This document shows, in pieces, positions 1 through 11,363 of a DNA stretch of 64,000 bases. A program made the position numbers and the translations under genes. Source of the stretch: Siphonodentalium dalli (lineage: Eukaryota > Mollusca > Scaphopoda > Gadilida > Siphonodentaliidae). The stretch is from positions 9,637,710 through 9,701,709 of the forward strand of contig CP136062.1 of NCBI GenBank assembly GCA_032622095.1, given 5' to 3'. The notes under the pieces are model-generated. The model made no database searches and had not been told where the DNA came from. It saw nothing but the letters and a program-made list of their open reading frames with translations. Positions within the stretch are counted from its first letter, which is position 1. Each line of letters starts with the position of its first letter.

Positions 1-1156
1 TATACCTGTGTTTCTGTTAGCAATGGAATGTCCATCCACTTATGTGACAACTTTTGACAAAATCGCCCATAACTCCCATCAATAATTGTCAGCTCGGGAC
101 CCAAATTGAACTGGTAATGTGCTTTGAGAACAGAAAGCATGAACAGCTTCAATTAAAAATTTTAATACTGATTTCAGCAAACTGACATGATTTATACAGC
201 CCTTTAGTTCAAATTAATTTGCTATGGCAATTTTAAGAATTTGTATTAGTAGTTAGCCATATCTTGGCTGAAGCTGAGGTAACTTGCTGCATCATCACTG
301 ATTGCTGTAGCCAATTTCGAGGGTTGTTTATACAAGTATAATTCCATCATCGCAACAATTTGTACTGGAGTCCAGAATTCAAATTATTTCTTTATTGCTC
401 CATAACAAAATTCTGACATCACATACAAACATGAAAAGATTTGGAGTACTTCAGTAAGCAAGCCACCTCGTGCAATTGACATGATTTGATTGGCTGCTTC
501 TTGATTTATAGTCTTCATTGTGAGTGAAATTAACACATGCCAACAATGATAATTTCCGCCGGTGCTTTGAAATTGACATGATTCATTTCCTCACTATTCC
601 AGTAATATACTGCCATGTCCTGCTTCTGTAGTCTCCCAAATGGTTCAAGTGTAGATGATGAAATAAGCTATTTGTGATGGAATTATACATAATACCACTG
701 TTTTAGTTTGATCTGTTATCGAGAAATAATGTTAACGTTGAGGCAACACTGACCATAACAGGATATGCCGATTAAGCAGTAAGTCGTCTTACTGTTACCA
801 CTAATTTTCAATAACAGATCAAACTGAACAGTTATTCCTTAAATATATGTGGGTCACAGACAACAAATAAATGTAATCACCAACAGAGTCCTCATTCTTT
901 TTTTGAACATCGGAGTCAGCCAAATCCTGTGATATTGCCCACTGTAAATCTTCCAGGTAACAATTTGCTGTGACTTTTTGTTTCTTTCGTCCAAATATTT
1001 ATGGAAGGATAAAATTTCAAAATAAAGTCAAGACTCTGAAAACTGTTTGCGTAACTGCATTCATCCTGTCAATGAATTGCAATAATTTGTAGATCTGTAC
1101 GCAGAATTGAAATCAAAAATTTGTTTGCAGAAGACATCAATAGCTATTGCATTCAA
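1..1156. other. Unannotated AT-rich DNA
   Basis: I see no gene, RNA or clear repeat boundary here. The stretch is AT-rich with stops in all frames and no recognisable protein fragment. It may be old intergenic or intronic sequence. Confidence 0.4.
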
Positions 1157-1241
1157 TATGGCTATTAGTCCAAGTCTTCTCGTACTAAAACCGGCTAAGA
1201 TATTGGGATGGAGGTGCCAGTCTTTAGTCCGAGTTCCAGGC
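1157..1241 (-). repeat. Inverted partner of the repeat at 3709-3787
   Basis: About 80 bp here are the reverse complement of 3709-3787, with few mismatches. The shared core includes CACCTCCATCCCAATATCTT and a following TTTTAGTACGAGAAGACTTG. The two copies face each other across 2.5 kb that contains the pogo-like element at 2230-3477. They could be the arms of a fold-back element or two members of one dispersed repeat. No target duplication was found that would decide between these. Confidence 0.6.
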
Positions 1242-2229
1242 CCATGCATTCTTATGACACGACTTAAGCGTTAGTGACCCGCTCAAATACAACCACAATT
1301 ATATGAAATAAAATATCACAATTGAGACAATAAACGGATATTTTCCGCAGAAGACATGCTATTTTATCTGAAACCCACATCAGTTGTGAATTGAAAGCGG
1401 TAATTTAATGCGAAAAGAGACATTTACCGCAATGTTTACAAATTTTTAAAAGTATGCGAACTCAGTTGACCTCGCGAACTGTGTTCGGCATTTTCCGTTG
1501 AAAATATTCCGTAGATTTTCGACTGACAACGCAAATTACGATGAATTCTCCATTGTAATCGTAATTATGTGTGTCAATAAATAAAAAATAAATAGATTAA
1601 TTAAACATTGAAGATATAAATGTAATACATTAAATAAATTACGGGGAATTACAACCCTCTCAAAGTTTAAAACAGTGTAAACACAACGACCATTAGAATA
1701 AATAATATGGTGCTACATTTCCCACATTTGGTGGACTTCAGCGAAATTAAGATATATACTAAGCGAACAGAGCAATATACTGCTCTTGTTAAGCACACAA
1801 AAAATCAAACAAAATTTGTATAAATTTTTAACCTTAAGTTTGAAAAGTCCCACTAAAACGGAAGAACTATATTTCAAAACTGTGTGATTCGGTTCTCCGA
1901 TTATTTTATCAACACAAAAGTCAAAATGCACATGGATGAAAATCACACGCATGGCAAGTCAGACACAAGAGTTCTAATTTGCTCCAATTTTGACAAGTTG
2001 CTTGCGAAAATTGTCAACAAAACTACCTTTCTGATCCTCCATTATGTCATTAAGTTTTTAGTGCGGGAATTGTTCTCAAAGCACATTGGAAACTGGACTT
2101 TGTGGCGATCGGTTTTCGCTATTTTGTTCGGAAAACCCTGCGCTATATATAGAAACGGAAACAAGAATACTCAGAACAAACACCGGACAATGCCGAAGTT
2201 CTTCGGAACCTGAGTTCGGCTTTCAGTTA
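1242..2229. other. Unannotated sequence
   Basis: Only short open frames are present. The longest, 1884-2213 on the plus strand (109 codons), gives a lysine- and phenylalanine-rich protein that matches no family I recognise and has no visible motif. A TATA-like run (CGCTATATATAG) lies near 2140, but nothing downstream supports a promoter. Confidence 0.35.
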
Positions 2230-3477
2230 CCGTATTGACCCGGCTCAAAGCCCATGTCCGTGTTTAGGCCCAACCATATATTTTGGCCAAATGCCATGCA
2301 AAGGGGTATATTCGAGTTTAGGCCCACCTCAAATTTTTTTCAATTTCAGCGGTGGTAAGTAAGTATTTGATATCAGTTTGTAGACAGAAAAAAAGATTGA
2401 CAAACCCGAGAAATATAATATTTATTTTCAAAACGGAAAATTATACTTCTTAGGCAAGTGAGAATATTCAATAAAATAAAATAAAGTGAATCTTAAAATC
2501 TTATTTGTTTATTAAATTATACTTCCCGGGGAAACAAATCATTAACAGACATCAAATACAAAAGAACCGAGTCGCTAACAGCGTATATATGTAGCATCAA
2601 GTTCAAAAGCCATGCGCGGCTATGCGCGTGAAAAGCGCACAGGTGTCTGTCCAACTACAGTACTGTAAAAACATATTTTTCGCGTTCAGTGACAACGTCG
2701 GTATGTTCCTTCATGTAACCAAACACAGAGAACTGGCTTCCTGGTTATGTAAACACACAGTGGGTATAATAATGAAGCAGAAGGGGAACTTGTCATTGAA
2801 CAACAATGTCTTCCAAACAACGTCAACGTTATGTACTCGAAACCAAAATAAAGATTATTGACATTAACATTTTTAATCTGCATTTTGTTCACATTTTACA
2901 GTATAAACAGTTTAGGAGTGATAACTCTATTTATTAAAACACGTGCTTTTTAGCAGAAATACAACTGTCTTTTGTCAGTACTGTTAGTGTTAAATAATTA
3001 CACTCACTGGCTTTTGTTAAACATGCAATTAGTCGCCATTATAACAACCTCTATGTGGACAACAGATCATGAATAAAGCGTCGGGTTTATTAGTTTCCTA
3101 ATCGGATTAAGTCTGAACATTGATATAAACTATAGACTACTATAGACTATAGATGCAGGATTTACCCACACTGCTTACAAAATTTAAAGTGTCATTTATG
3201 GCGTGAATTATGGGAATGTTGGACAATAAAACAAGACAAGTGTTATTATAATATTTTAATATTCACATTTAATTGAAAAATCACTTTCTTAAAGTAACTT
3301 ATAGGCCTATTTACCTTTACTTAATCTGGAAGTAGGGGATATTTCAAGTTTCATCTATTTCATCAGTTTTACCCCGATTTTTGGTTTGCAAATGGCCATA
3401 TCCGAGTTTAAGCCCACTTGGATTTGTGAGCTCAAATAAAACAAAGGCCCCCTGGGCCTAAACGCGGGTCAGTACGG
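2230..3477 (+). mobile_element. Pogo/Tigger-like DNA transposon, internally deleted
   Basis: The left end reads CCGTATTGACCC. The right end is its near-perfect inverse, GGGTCAGTACGG. Both are flanked by TA (2228-2229 and 3478-3479), the target duplication of the Tc1/mariner-pogo superfamily. A second subterminal motif, GTTTAGGCCC, occurs inverted at both ends. At 1248 bp the element is too short for a full transposase. It keeps only an apparent transposase start at 2806. Confidence 0.65.
2806..2871 (+). pseudogene. N-terminal scrap of a pogo-like transposase
   Basis: An ATG at 2806 opens a frame starting MSSKQRQRYVLETKIKIID. Its spacing of basic residues followed by a Y-x-L-E-x-K-x-K-I-I pattern resembles the first helix of pogo/Tigger and CENP-B-like DNA-binding domains. 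The similarity stops after about 20 residues and no DDE domain follows, so the rest was deleted. The position inside a TA-flanked element supports the reading, but the match is short and I judged it by eye. Confidence 0.35.
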
Positions 3478-3480
3478 TAA

Positions 3481-3997
3481 GTAAACAAACAGAAAAAACA
3501 GCGATGTTGGTGACAATCAACCGGAATATTATATGCGTAATTTAACATGAAAGTTAGATTATTATACACCATTATGACCATAATATGTCTCTCTTTCCGA
3601 TGTATATAGCATCATGTATTGATTCATTAGGTAAATCGAGTAAAATACACCACAGATTCCCGCCACAGATCGTGGGCGTAACTCGTGTGATAGGATTGCT
3701 ATAGAAGCGGGCTTGGACTAAAGACCAGCACCTCCATCCCAATATCTTGGCCGGTTTTAGTACGAGAAGACTTGGACTATATGGCTATCAGCACTGTCTA
3801 GAACCACAAAGGTTGATTAGGTTTAGATGTTTAAAGTCTAGATGTATTTCCAGTAAACAGATGGGGCGAGAACTAACTAAGGTAGGTTGTAAAATGACCA
3901 CCTCTGCAGTAAAATTTTGTCATACATGTATTTCGCAGAATGCCCGAGCATACATTGAGAGTAACTATGGAATCTGGAGGGAGAATCCGACACCAGG
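3481..3997. other. Spacer between two transposon remnants
   Basis: It contains the inverted-repeat partner at 3709-3787 (see 1157-1241). An 89-codon plus-strand frame runs across that repeat at 3747-4016 but has no recognisable domain. Nothing else can be supported. Confidence 0.35.
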
Positions 3998-6626
3998 TAG
4001 TGTTGTGAGGTTGTGAAATTTGGTTTTCGGTTGCGGTTGCGTTTTTTGCATAAAAAACCTTGTTTGCAGTAGTTTCTGAAAACTTGGATCCTACACATAA
4101 CTTCTTATAAAATAACACTGAGTGTGCAGTGTGCATTACACAATCGTGTTCCCCATTCAGTGGCGACTAGAGAAAACCTACTTCGCGATTCGTGAACTAA
4201 ATTTAATATTTGATACATACACAGGTCGACTGAGCCAGTACTACATACTAGTAGATATTGTGTAATTTGTCGTTATTCTTTCACATTCTGAGCCAGAAAT
4301 TATTACCAAGTCGATGTTTCAAAATTCAAATTCGAGCGGCGAAAATGAATCAAACGATCGTGAAATAAATTGGATTTCAGGAAACTTTCGGAGCAGAAAG
4401 TCACAGAATGCAATGCAATGCATCACCTTTGGAAATAGAGGTCATATAGTGTCATATAGTGTGTAATTATAATTTTAATTCAGGTATATTTCATTCAATT
4501 TTCACTGAACATAATTTGGCCCACATTATGGCAAGCCAAACCGCTATTTAATATTAATTTTACTTAAGTAAAATAAAATTACACTTTATTTTACTTAAGT
4601 GAAATAAAATGTCCTTTTATTTAACTTAAGTGAAATAACGGTCATTTTTTATTTTACTTAAGTAAAAAACTATTTTACTTAAGTAAAATTAACCATGTTT
4701 TAACTTAAGTAGAATTCTTTTTTACTTAAGTAAAATAAAAAATGACCTTTATTTTACTTAAGTAAAAAAGAATTCTACTTAAGTAAAATAATGCGTTAAT
4801 TTTACTTAAGTAAAATAAATGACATCTATCGATGACCGGTAGATGGCGTTTATTTCACTTAAGTGAAATAAAGCGCCCACTATGGGAGTAATCTTGCAAA
4901 CTAATAATTTCTCCCTTGGCACGTACGCCGGGAGTGCTGTTCATGTTCGTGAGAAAGTTAGCTCCCGTTGTGTATTATAAATGGCGGATTTCTTCCATTT
5001 ACTAATAATAGGCCTAACGTATTTACATAATTATGGCAGATTCAGTCGATACAACACTGGACTCAATTTCCAGGGTTATACGAGAGACTGATAGACTGAA
5101 GGGGGTATAGGAGATTTGCATCGCACGGAGATCAGAATACGTACCGCTGTTGTCAAACAACTTCTAACCTGACAACTCGAGGGAACTATAACCAATACAT
5201 ATATTGCACCCAGTGAGATGTAATAAGAGAGCACCTAGAGACTATAATAAATTCGCCCACTGCATGTACCATCATAATAAGATCCAATAAGCATCAAACT
5301 TCGCACCACACATTTTAGCAGTTTTCTCTGATTATAGCTGTACCAGCAGTGGGTGTGGAATGTTTTAAATTGTATTGCATGATGTTGGTGCTATAAGCTG
5401 TCTGTATTGTTTTGAGAGAGAGTGTGAGTTATAGTAAATACGTCTTTAATCTATCTAAGTATTTTACAACTGCCGAGTGGCTCTGTGGCACACATGTTCT
5501 GTATCACCCGTTGGGGGAAATCATTAATAACTCTTAACACCCGGTTGCACTTTATTTTACTTAAGTAAAATAAATGACATCTATCTATGACCGGTAGATG
5601 GCGTTTATTTCACTTAAGTGAAATAAACCCAAATGTTCATTTATTTTACTCAAGTAAAAAAGAATTTTACTTAAGTTAAATAAAAACTGTGTTTTATTTC
5701 ACTTAAGTGAAATTCTTTTTTACTTAAGTAAAATAAAAAAAGGGCGTAACATAATGGTAATTTTATTTCACTTAAGTAAAATTAGTGTGCGTTTTAATTT
5801 TACTTAAGTAAAATAAAATGTAATTTTATTTTACTTAAGTAAAATAAAGTGTCATTTTATTTTACTTAAGTAAAATAAAACCATGTAGATGGCGCTTTAT
5901 TTCACTTAAGTAAAATAAAATGACACTTTATTTTACTTAAGTAAAATAAAATGACACTTTATTTCACTTAAGTGAAATAAAGTGTCATTTTATTTTACTT
6001 AAGTAAAATTAATATTAAATAGCGGTTTGGCTTGCCATACACATCACACTGACTGACATTGGTTAGTTAACGTTTATACATGTAATCTCGCAGATTTTGC
6101 ATCTGCGCATTTATCTCCATAACAACCAATCATGAGCGCGCAAGATAAATCTGGTATGCGTATGTCATAATTATTCATAAACATTCTGCGGGATTGCGAA
6201 GTCACATGGCAAAGCACGTTGTTTCAAAATTAAAAGCAGGGTTCTATTGCATCATAGTCTAACATGCAGCCAATAGTATCACGTTGTTGTCAAAACAACT
6301 CATTGGAACTCCGAAATCACATGCCAATTTGTTGCTATTCTGAGGCTCCCATATGTCAGTCTGACACACAGCCAATGGCATTGCATCAACTGACATGGCA
6401 GACATGCGGTGGTACGTCATCAATGTTTGGGAAATTCTAGTAATCATATATACTTATATAGGTCCGGCCTTGTGAATTTTTGATCAAACTACGGCTTCTA
6501 AGCACTCTTTGGCACGAAAGTTTGAACAACGAAAAATGCGGTTATCGGCCGACAATGCGGTTGCAGTTTCGGTAGTTGCATGACTACCACAACCGACCCA
6601 ATTTTGCGGTTAACCTCACAACACTA
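3998..6626. mobile_element. hAT-like nonautonomous element
   Basis: The termini are TAGTGTTGTGAGGTT and its exact inverse, AACCTCACAACACTA. The 8 bases outside them are ACACCAGG (3990-3997) and ACATTAGG (6627-6634). They match at six of eight positions, as expected for an aged 8-bp hAT target duplication. A GGTTGCGG-type motif follows the terminal repeat on both sides. No transposase is visible, and the middle is occupied by the unrelated element at 4527-6039. Confidence 0.6.
4527..6039. mobile_element. Element built of CTTAAG-centred palindromes, nested in the hAT-like element
   Basis: Inverted termini of about 46 bp begin TATGGCAAGCCAAACCGC and are flanked by an exact 5-bp duplication, CACAT (4522-4526 and 6040-6044). 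Inside each end is an array of near-perfect 16-20 bp palindromes of the form TTTTACTTAAGTAAAA, about 11 in the left array (4553-4875) and 13-14 in the right (5550-6012), at ~30-40 bp spacing. A ~670 bp non-repetitive centre separates the arrays. A segment with GATGACCGGTAGATGGCG occurs in both arrays in direct orientation. There is no open frame of note. The superfamily is uncertain, since a 5-bp duplication fits few classes. Confidence 0.7.
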
Positions 6627-6634
6627 ACATTAGG

Positions 6635-7174
6635 ATTTGAAAAATAAATTAGGGAAACTTGATTGTTCTTGCAACTTTGATTAAAATATTGGGTCCTGTA
6701 AATTACACAAGCTTTCCTGTCCTGAGCGTGGTACCGATGGTACATGTACTTTGCAAACCCTGAACTATTAATGAAATAAATGTAAAGCTAGGACACAAAA
6801 TTTCATTTGTGTGTATAGTTCATATAAATAAAAGTAAATTTTAATATACAACTTAATAAAACTACTTGTAGTGCATATAAGGCCTAAAAAAATACGTTTG
6901 TTTCCGCTAACATGCTGAAAAAAAATAGGGACGGTAGGTAGGCAAAACTGTTTTTTTTATTAAATATTTTTCATTTTTCTGCATTTTTAACAATACTTGT
7001 ACATGTACAATACAATACATGTACAATACAGTACAATAATTGGTGATCTTAAAACAACTGTGTTAAATATTATGAGCTAGGAAGTCTGTTACTGGCATGT
7101 GATATGGTTTATATAATTTACTCTAGTAGTAGAAATTATTACACTCAAATTAATAGTCCTAATAATTACATGTA
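6635..7174. other. AT-rich flank with a possible inverted end at ~6893
   Basis: No gene is visible. Near 6893 the sequence CGTTTGTTTCCGCTAAC is a loose inverse of GTTAGTGGAAACAACG near 8213. This might mark the outer ends of an old element enclosing both MITEs at 7175-8042. No target duplication could be defined. Confidence 0.3.
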
Positions 7175-7391
7175 TACAGTAATGCTCTAAGTAATCGACC
7201 TCTTAACCACAGCAGAATTATGGGTAACTTTTCAGGATTTAGTCGGAAATATGGCTTGTTGCCATTCATCGGAAAGCTCTCCCCGAGAGCTTTCCGATGA
7301 ATGGCAACAAGCCATATTTCCAACTAAATCCTGAAAAGTCACCCATAATTCTGCTGTGGTTAAGAGGTCGATTACTTAGGGCATTACTGTA
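7175..7391. mobile_element. Fold-back MITE, CAGTAATG family, TA target
   Basis: This 217-bp segment is an almost perfect palindrome. It begins TACAGTAATGC and ends GCATTACTGTA, with the turn near 7283. The TA at each end fits a Tc1/mariner-type target. Its arms share the motifs CTTAACCACAGCA and AATTATGGGTAA with the three fold-backs at 39819-40301, so all four belong to one family. It has no coding capacity. Confidence 0.8.
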
Positions 7392-7421
7392 TGTACCGGT
7401 ATGATCTTATCATCATCTTAA

Positions 7422-8042
7422 CCCTCTGAACCCGAGAGACCGGAATACCGATCCAATCGATATCCTTATATTCCTATAACCCGAGAAACTGGAATACCGG
7501 AAATCATACGATATTCGAAAAGAGATTACATCACAGTAAACGCACATATCAACTAGAGTTGTACAGGTACATGTACTTCAACTATGCACACATGTTTACC
7601 GATGATACTCTGACAGACAATCTGAAGACAGAGGGTATGTTTCTTCGCACAGATGCATATTTTGATAACAAACATTTTACTGTCGCCAAACGGGAAATAT
7701 TGCATTAGATATTTCGCGATTCAAGCACAAATTAACCATAATTGTGCTTCTTACTTTGCAGCATTTTGAGAAAAAAGTTTTAACGTTGACAAAGTACTAG
7801 AATTTTGTTATAAATATATAGCGCAACCAAAGGTACATGTATAATCTATGTACATGCATTTTGAACCTGGAATGGACTGTCTCGCTGAAATACGTTGTGA
7901 CATATTTCACCACACAATTTCATTGTAGTTCAGTTACATGCATCATAGTAGATTGCGGGATAGTCGAGCATGTAAATGTGCCACCCAAGAGCGTAGTGAG
8001 TAACGTTGTTGGAAACACTATATAACATCAGGGCTCAAAGGG
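7422..8042. mobile_element. PiggyBac-like MITE with TTAA target sites
   Basis: The element starts CCCTCTGAACCC and ends GGGCTCAAAGGG, an imperfect inverse pair. TTAA lies immediately outside on both sides (7418-7421 and 8043-8046). TTAA target duplication with CCC-starting ends is characteristic of piggyBac. At 621 bp it lacks a transposase. A 62-codon frame at 7837-8025 is not recognisable. Confidence 0.7.
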
Positions 8043-8046
8043 TTAA

Positions 8047-8652
8047 TATAAGTGAGTTCACTTCCTTGCAGTGGCTATCCCTGGCCCATAATATTAGGAT
8101 GCTGTGTTAAATGAATTATGAGTTCCATGTTAGTCTGCATGTGAACAATATTCAACCTGCTAAAAACCAATAAAAAGTTTAGGGTCGGCGGTTTAAATTT
8201 GGGACGGTCGGTTAGTGGAAACAACGTCTTCTTTTTTTTTAAATCCATAAAATGCAAATAGTGTTATCAGGTTGTAGACTAAACTAAAAACATCATGTAA
8301 ATAAAGAAATAAAATTAAGGTACAACGTAATAATGGAAAAACAGTGAAAAAACAATCAACCAAGGAATTCATAAAGAGAACAAAGCTACACCAATTTGAT
8401 TACTTGCATTGTAAGCATTTTTGGAAGAAAATAAAATCCATTGGTCTATCTAGGCAGTGAATTGAATTTCAGTTGCTTTAGCAAGAAAAACCATCGGTAT
8501 TCGAACCTCCGACTAGTGTATAACTAATAATGGAAAGGTGCCAAAAAACGATTACTGATTATTTTCGGTGACAATTGGTCACAGCTCTGATTACAAATAT
8601 TTCATTTAACGTTTACAGTCATGTTTATCACTGTTGCCATCTTCCCATATAT
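8047..8652. other. Intergenic stretch, possible tRNA-like box B
   Basis: On the minus strand near 8495-8510 the sequence GGTTCGAATACC resembles an RNA polymerase III box B, but no box A lies at a suitable distance, so no SINE or tRNA is called. Otherwise I see nothing. Confidence 0.3.
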
Positions 8653-9233
8653 GATATAGTGAATGTCAGCTAACTGGGACCTTGGCTAACTGGGACCTTC
8701 GGCTAACTGGGACCTTGGCTAACTGGGACCATGACCAACTGGGACCTTGGCTAACTGGGACCTTTGGCTAACTGGGACCTTGGTTATATTTATTACATAT
8801 ATTAGTAGAATAGAACATTGATAATAGAATATTGTTTATTTTATTTATGTTATTGCTTCAAAAATGTTTTTCAACCTGACTTAATAACAAAAAAATATAT
8901 ATATATATATATTGTCAATCTATAAAACTGAGGGTCACTATTTTAATTTCTTATTTGTATGTTATTTGTATCTTATATATTTCTATGAATATTTATTGTT
9001 AATAAAGTCAATAAAGTGATGGTTATTATGGGCATTCACAGTTAAGATGCAATAAAGTGATTGTTACTCATGGCATTCACAGTGAAGGTGTGAGTTTGTT
9101 TTGAAAGAGATTGTTGTTTTAATCAGTTGGTCCATTTGATCTTGTGATCTAATCATTGTCAGCTTACTTGTGTTCACTTGTAACAACTGACCAGTCATCA
9201 GGCCAATTTACCGTCAGACAGCATATCAGCACA

Positions 9234-9323
9234 ATGTCTTCTGAACCTGATGTAACGTGTATTTCGTGTGGCAATGTGGTTAGACCAAGACAAGAGGACT
9301 TGACTTGTGATGTTGATGAATGA
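9234..9323 (+). pseudogene. Truncated PHD-like zinc-finger start inside the Mutator-like element
   Basis: The ATG at 9234 begins a 29-residue frame with CISCGNVVRPRQEDLTCD, i.e. two Cys-x2-Cys-type half sites of a PHD-like finger. A TGA at 9321 ends it just where the next cysteine and the W-x-H-R segment would be expected, and the following bases look frameshifted. The better preserved fragment at 54741-55185 carries the complementary second half of a similar finger. The pairing of this finger with a Mutator-like transposase is inferred from position only. Confidence 0.45.
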
Positions 9324-9469
9324 TGGCGTCTTCGGACGCAGCATAAGAACCAACAATGATGTCGAAGGATATGGCATAATAAACTTAACCAGAGAGTGAT
9401 GAAGGCGAACTTACCACTGTATCTCCTCCTGACTCTGTTGTATCAAGAAGCCAAGGAGATTCCGACAAC

Positions 9470-9832
9470 ATGCAATTTTCAAAGATGGTGAGTGAAGGAA
9501 AGTTGACGCGTCGCCAGAGGAAGAACACCATGGTAATGCATGGGAAAATCTTCAGCCTATGGGACAAATACGACGCCAAAGAGGTCTCAACCAGTCAACT
9601 TCTCAGAGAATGCGCTCAGTTATTCGCACCAGTTCCAGAACCAGACAGGCGTGACAGAGAATGCACTCAGATATTCTCACCAGTTGAAGAACCAGACATG
9701 GGTATATACATGCAGATACATGAGTGCTACAGCCTCCATCGTGCTACACAGAACTGCAAAACCAGCAGACTTGTATCGTGTTTTTATTGTGTTTTTACTG
9801 TTTTGTTTAATGTTATTTATCTAATGTGTTAA
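9470..9832 (+). CDS. Hypothetical 120-residue frame in the Mutator-like element
   Basis: An open frame starts at 9470 with a basic, polar N-terminal half containing GKLTRRQRKNT. Residues 44-80 hold two similar stretches that end VPEPD and VEEPD, suggesting an internal duplication. The last third is hydrophobic (FYCVFTVLFNVIYLMC) and runs into the AT-rich 3' side. I do not recognise a family. It lies between the zinc-finger scrap and the right-hand repeat array, so it may be residual coding sequence of the transposon. Confidence 0.25.
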   Translation: MQFSKMVSEGKLTRRQRKNTMVMHGKIFSLWDKYDAKEVSTSQLLRECAQLFAPVPEPDRRDRECTQIFSPVEEPDMGIYMQIHECYSLHRATQNCKTSRLVSCFYCVFTVLFNVIYLMC

Positions 9833-10057
9833 CATTTCATTTGTTTTTAACTTTCTCATGACTTAATAAAAATTGATTTTAATGAAATGATTAATAATAT
9901 ATCTAAAGGTCCCAGTTAGCCAAGGTCCCAGTTAGCCAAGGTCCCAGTTAGCCAGAAGGTCCCAGTTAGCCAAGGTCCCAGTTAGCCTGACTTGAGGTCC
10001 CAGTTAGCCAAGGTCCCAGTTAGCCAAGGTCCCAGTTAGCTGGATACCGATATAGTG

Positions 10058-10365
10058 TGTCTGTCATTTGCAGAATGTTCTTTTTTCCCCCTAAGTAATG
10101 AATTGGTGTGGCCTAAATTGGTGATGGGTCAATTATTGGTTATTAGTTTTCAGATATGGCTCATAATGAATTTTATGCATGCTAATTAATCTTCTAATCT
10201 AATTAATCTTGATTGTATGTTTAAAGATGGATTAAGGGAATTGAACACATCGTTATGATACTCTTGAGTGCCGAACAACAGTACAGTGTGAATAATCTTC
10301 CAAAACTAAATAACAGTACAGGGCAAATAAAGAGTACGAGGGTGGAAATTTATCCACTGACAGTA
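10058..10365. other. Spacer with no visible feature
   Basis: AT-rich sequence between the Mutator-like and Tigger-like elements. I see nothing to annotate. Confidence 0.4.
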
Positions 10366-10546
10366 CAGTAAAACCTGTCTTGAGAGACCACCCATTTTTT
10401 CAGTAAAAAATGGTCTTTCTAGACAGGTGGTCTTCCAATAGAGTGTTATACCAAAAAAGTAAAATTTTGTACCGTAAGATTGTTGATTACAACATGTATC
10501 AGCTATTCATAAAGCACAAAGATATAATCTCATTTTAAACAATCTC

Positions 10547-10726
10547 CCACTCTTTTCGGATGGAATCTTTATTCTGAATAATTTTTTGAATTTGCATCTT
10601 GCCAATAGACGATATTTTTCATGCACTTAGACCTTTTTCAGACTTGTCGATCACGTTGATTCTTTCCTCAAGAGTGAGAATTTACGTTTTTTTCTGTGGC
10701 GTTGCATATTTAGAAAAACGATCCAT
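10547..10726 (-). pseudogene. Tigger/pogo transposase N-terminal helix-turn-helix, two stops
   Basis: Reading from an ATG at 10726, the frame gives ILTLEERINVIDKSEKGLSA, then KISSIGKMQIQKIIQNKDSI, then RKEW. This is the classic CENP-B/pogo N-terminal helix-turn-helix: leucine-rich first helix, E-x-G-x-S turn, then K-x-x-I-Q-x-I-I-x-N-K-D. In-frame stops at codons 15 and 36 show it is dead. In the intact family a second DNA-binding domain and a DDE catalytic domain follow. Here the element's left end is reached within 190 bp, so the rest was deleted. Confidence 0.75.
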
Positions 10727-11363
10727 GATTGAATTTTAAGAACTTACAAACTGCCAGCCATAAACTATCAAATTCTTTTATACGACAACACGAGTATATT
10801 TACATTAAGTAAGCCGCGGGACACGCATCCACGAAAACAATTTTTTACAGTTTGGGCATCCCTCATTATATTAATTAATTGTTCTCCAACAAGCTGATTG
10901 AATCATTTGTCAAAACAAATATGCAACCGGCCATGTCTACTTTAACAAAGGACCAATTTGTTAATGGGCTCCAGTCAGAAGCCAATTAAATATCAGATAA
11001 TACCACGCATACATTGAATAAAATTGAGTTGCACGCGCACAGAACGTGTCCATTTATGTCTGAAGTAAATGTGAAGACGAGTCCATTTGTCATATCGGAA
11101 ATTCCGTATTTTTTACTTTCGGTTTCCCTTACTAATATTATGTGACACGGGCTAGTTCAAACTTCAAACTCTTAACTGAACGACTTTCATATTTTTATAT
11201 TTGTGGATGCGACATTTGGGTCCATCAGAGAGGATTTGGTGTCTATTTAGCATTTAATGTTTAACTGTATACACACATTTGTATAGTGTGGTTGCTCTAC
11301 CAGAGCGGTTAGATAAATTGATGAAGAAGATCACTCATATCCGGTTGTATCAAGTGTCTTTTC

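Larger units (their letters stand above)
8662..10048 (+). mobile_element. Mutator-like element with inverted subterminal repeat arrays
   Basis: An exact 9-bp duplication, GATATAGTG (8653-8661 and 10049-10057), brackets the element. Nine bases is the hallmark length of Mutator-like transposons. The inverted ends share CAGCTAACTGGGACC. Each end carries a short array of the 18-mer GGCTAACTGGGACCTTG: about six copies at 8668-8785, and about seven in inverse orientation at 9907-10042. Such arrays are plausible transposase binding sites. Inside are a decayed zinc-finger start (9234) and an unrecognised frame (9470-9832). No transposase core is present. Confidence 0.75.

Noticed and set aside
1884-2213. 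109-codon frame as a possible host gene
   Set aside because: No recognisable domain, no neighbouring exons, AT-rich composition. A TATA-like run near its end does not help.
5472-5520. tRNA-like TGCCGAGTGGC segment in the palindromic element
   Set aside because: It looks like an RNA polymerase III box A, but no box B or cloverleaf can be formed at the right distance.
8495-8515. Minus-strand GGTTCGAATACC resembling a box B of a tRNA or SINE
   Set aside because: No box A upstream, no A-rich or repeat tail, no acceptor stem.
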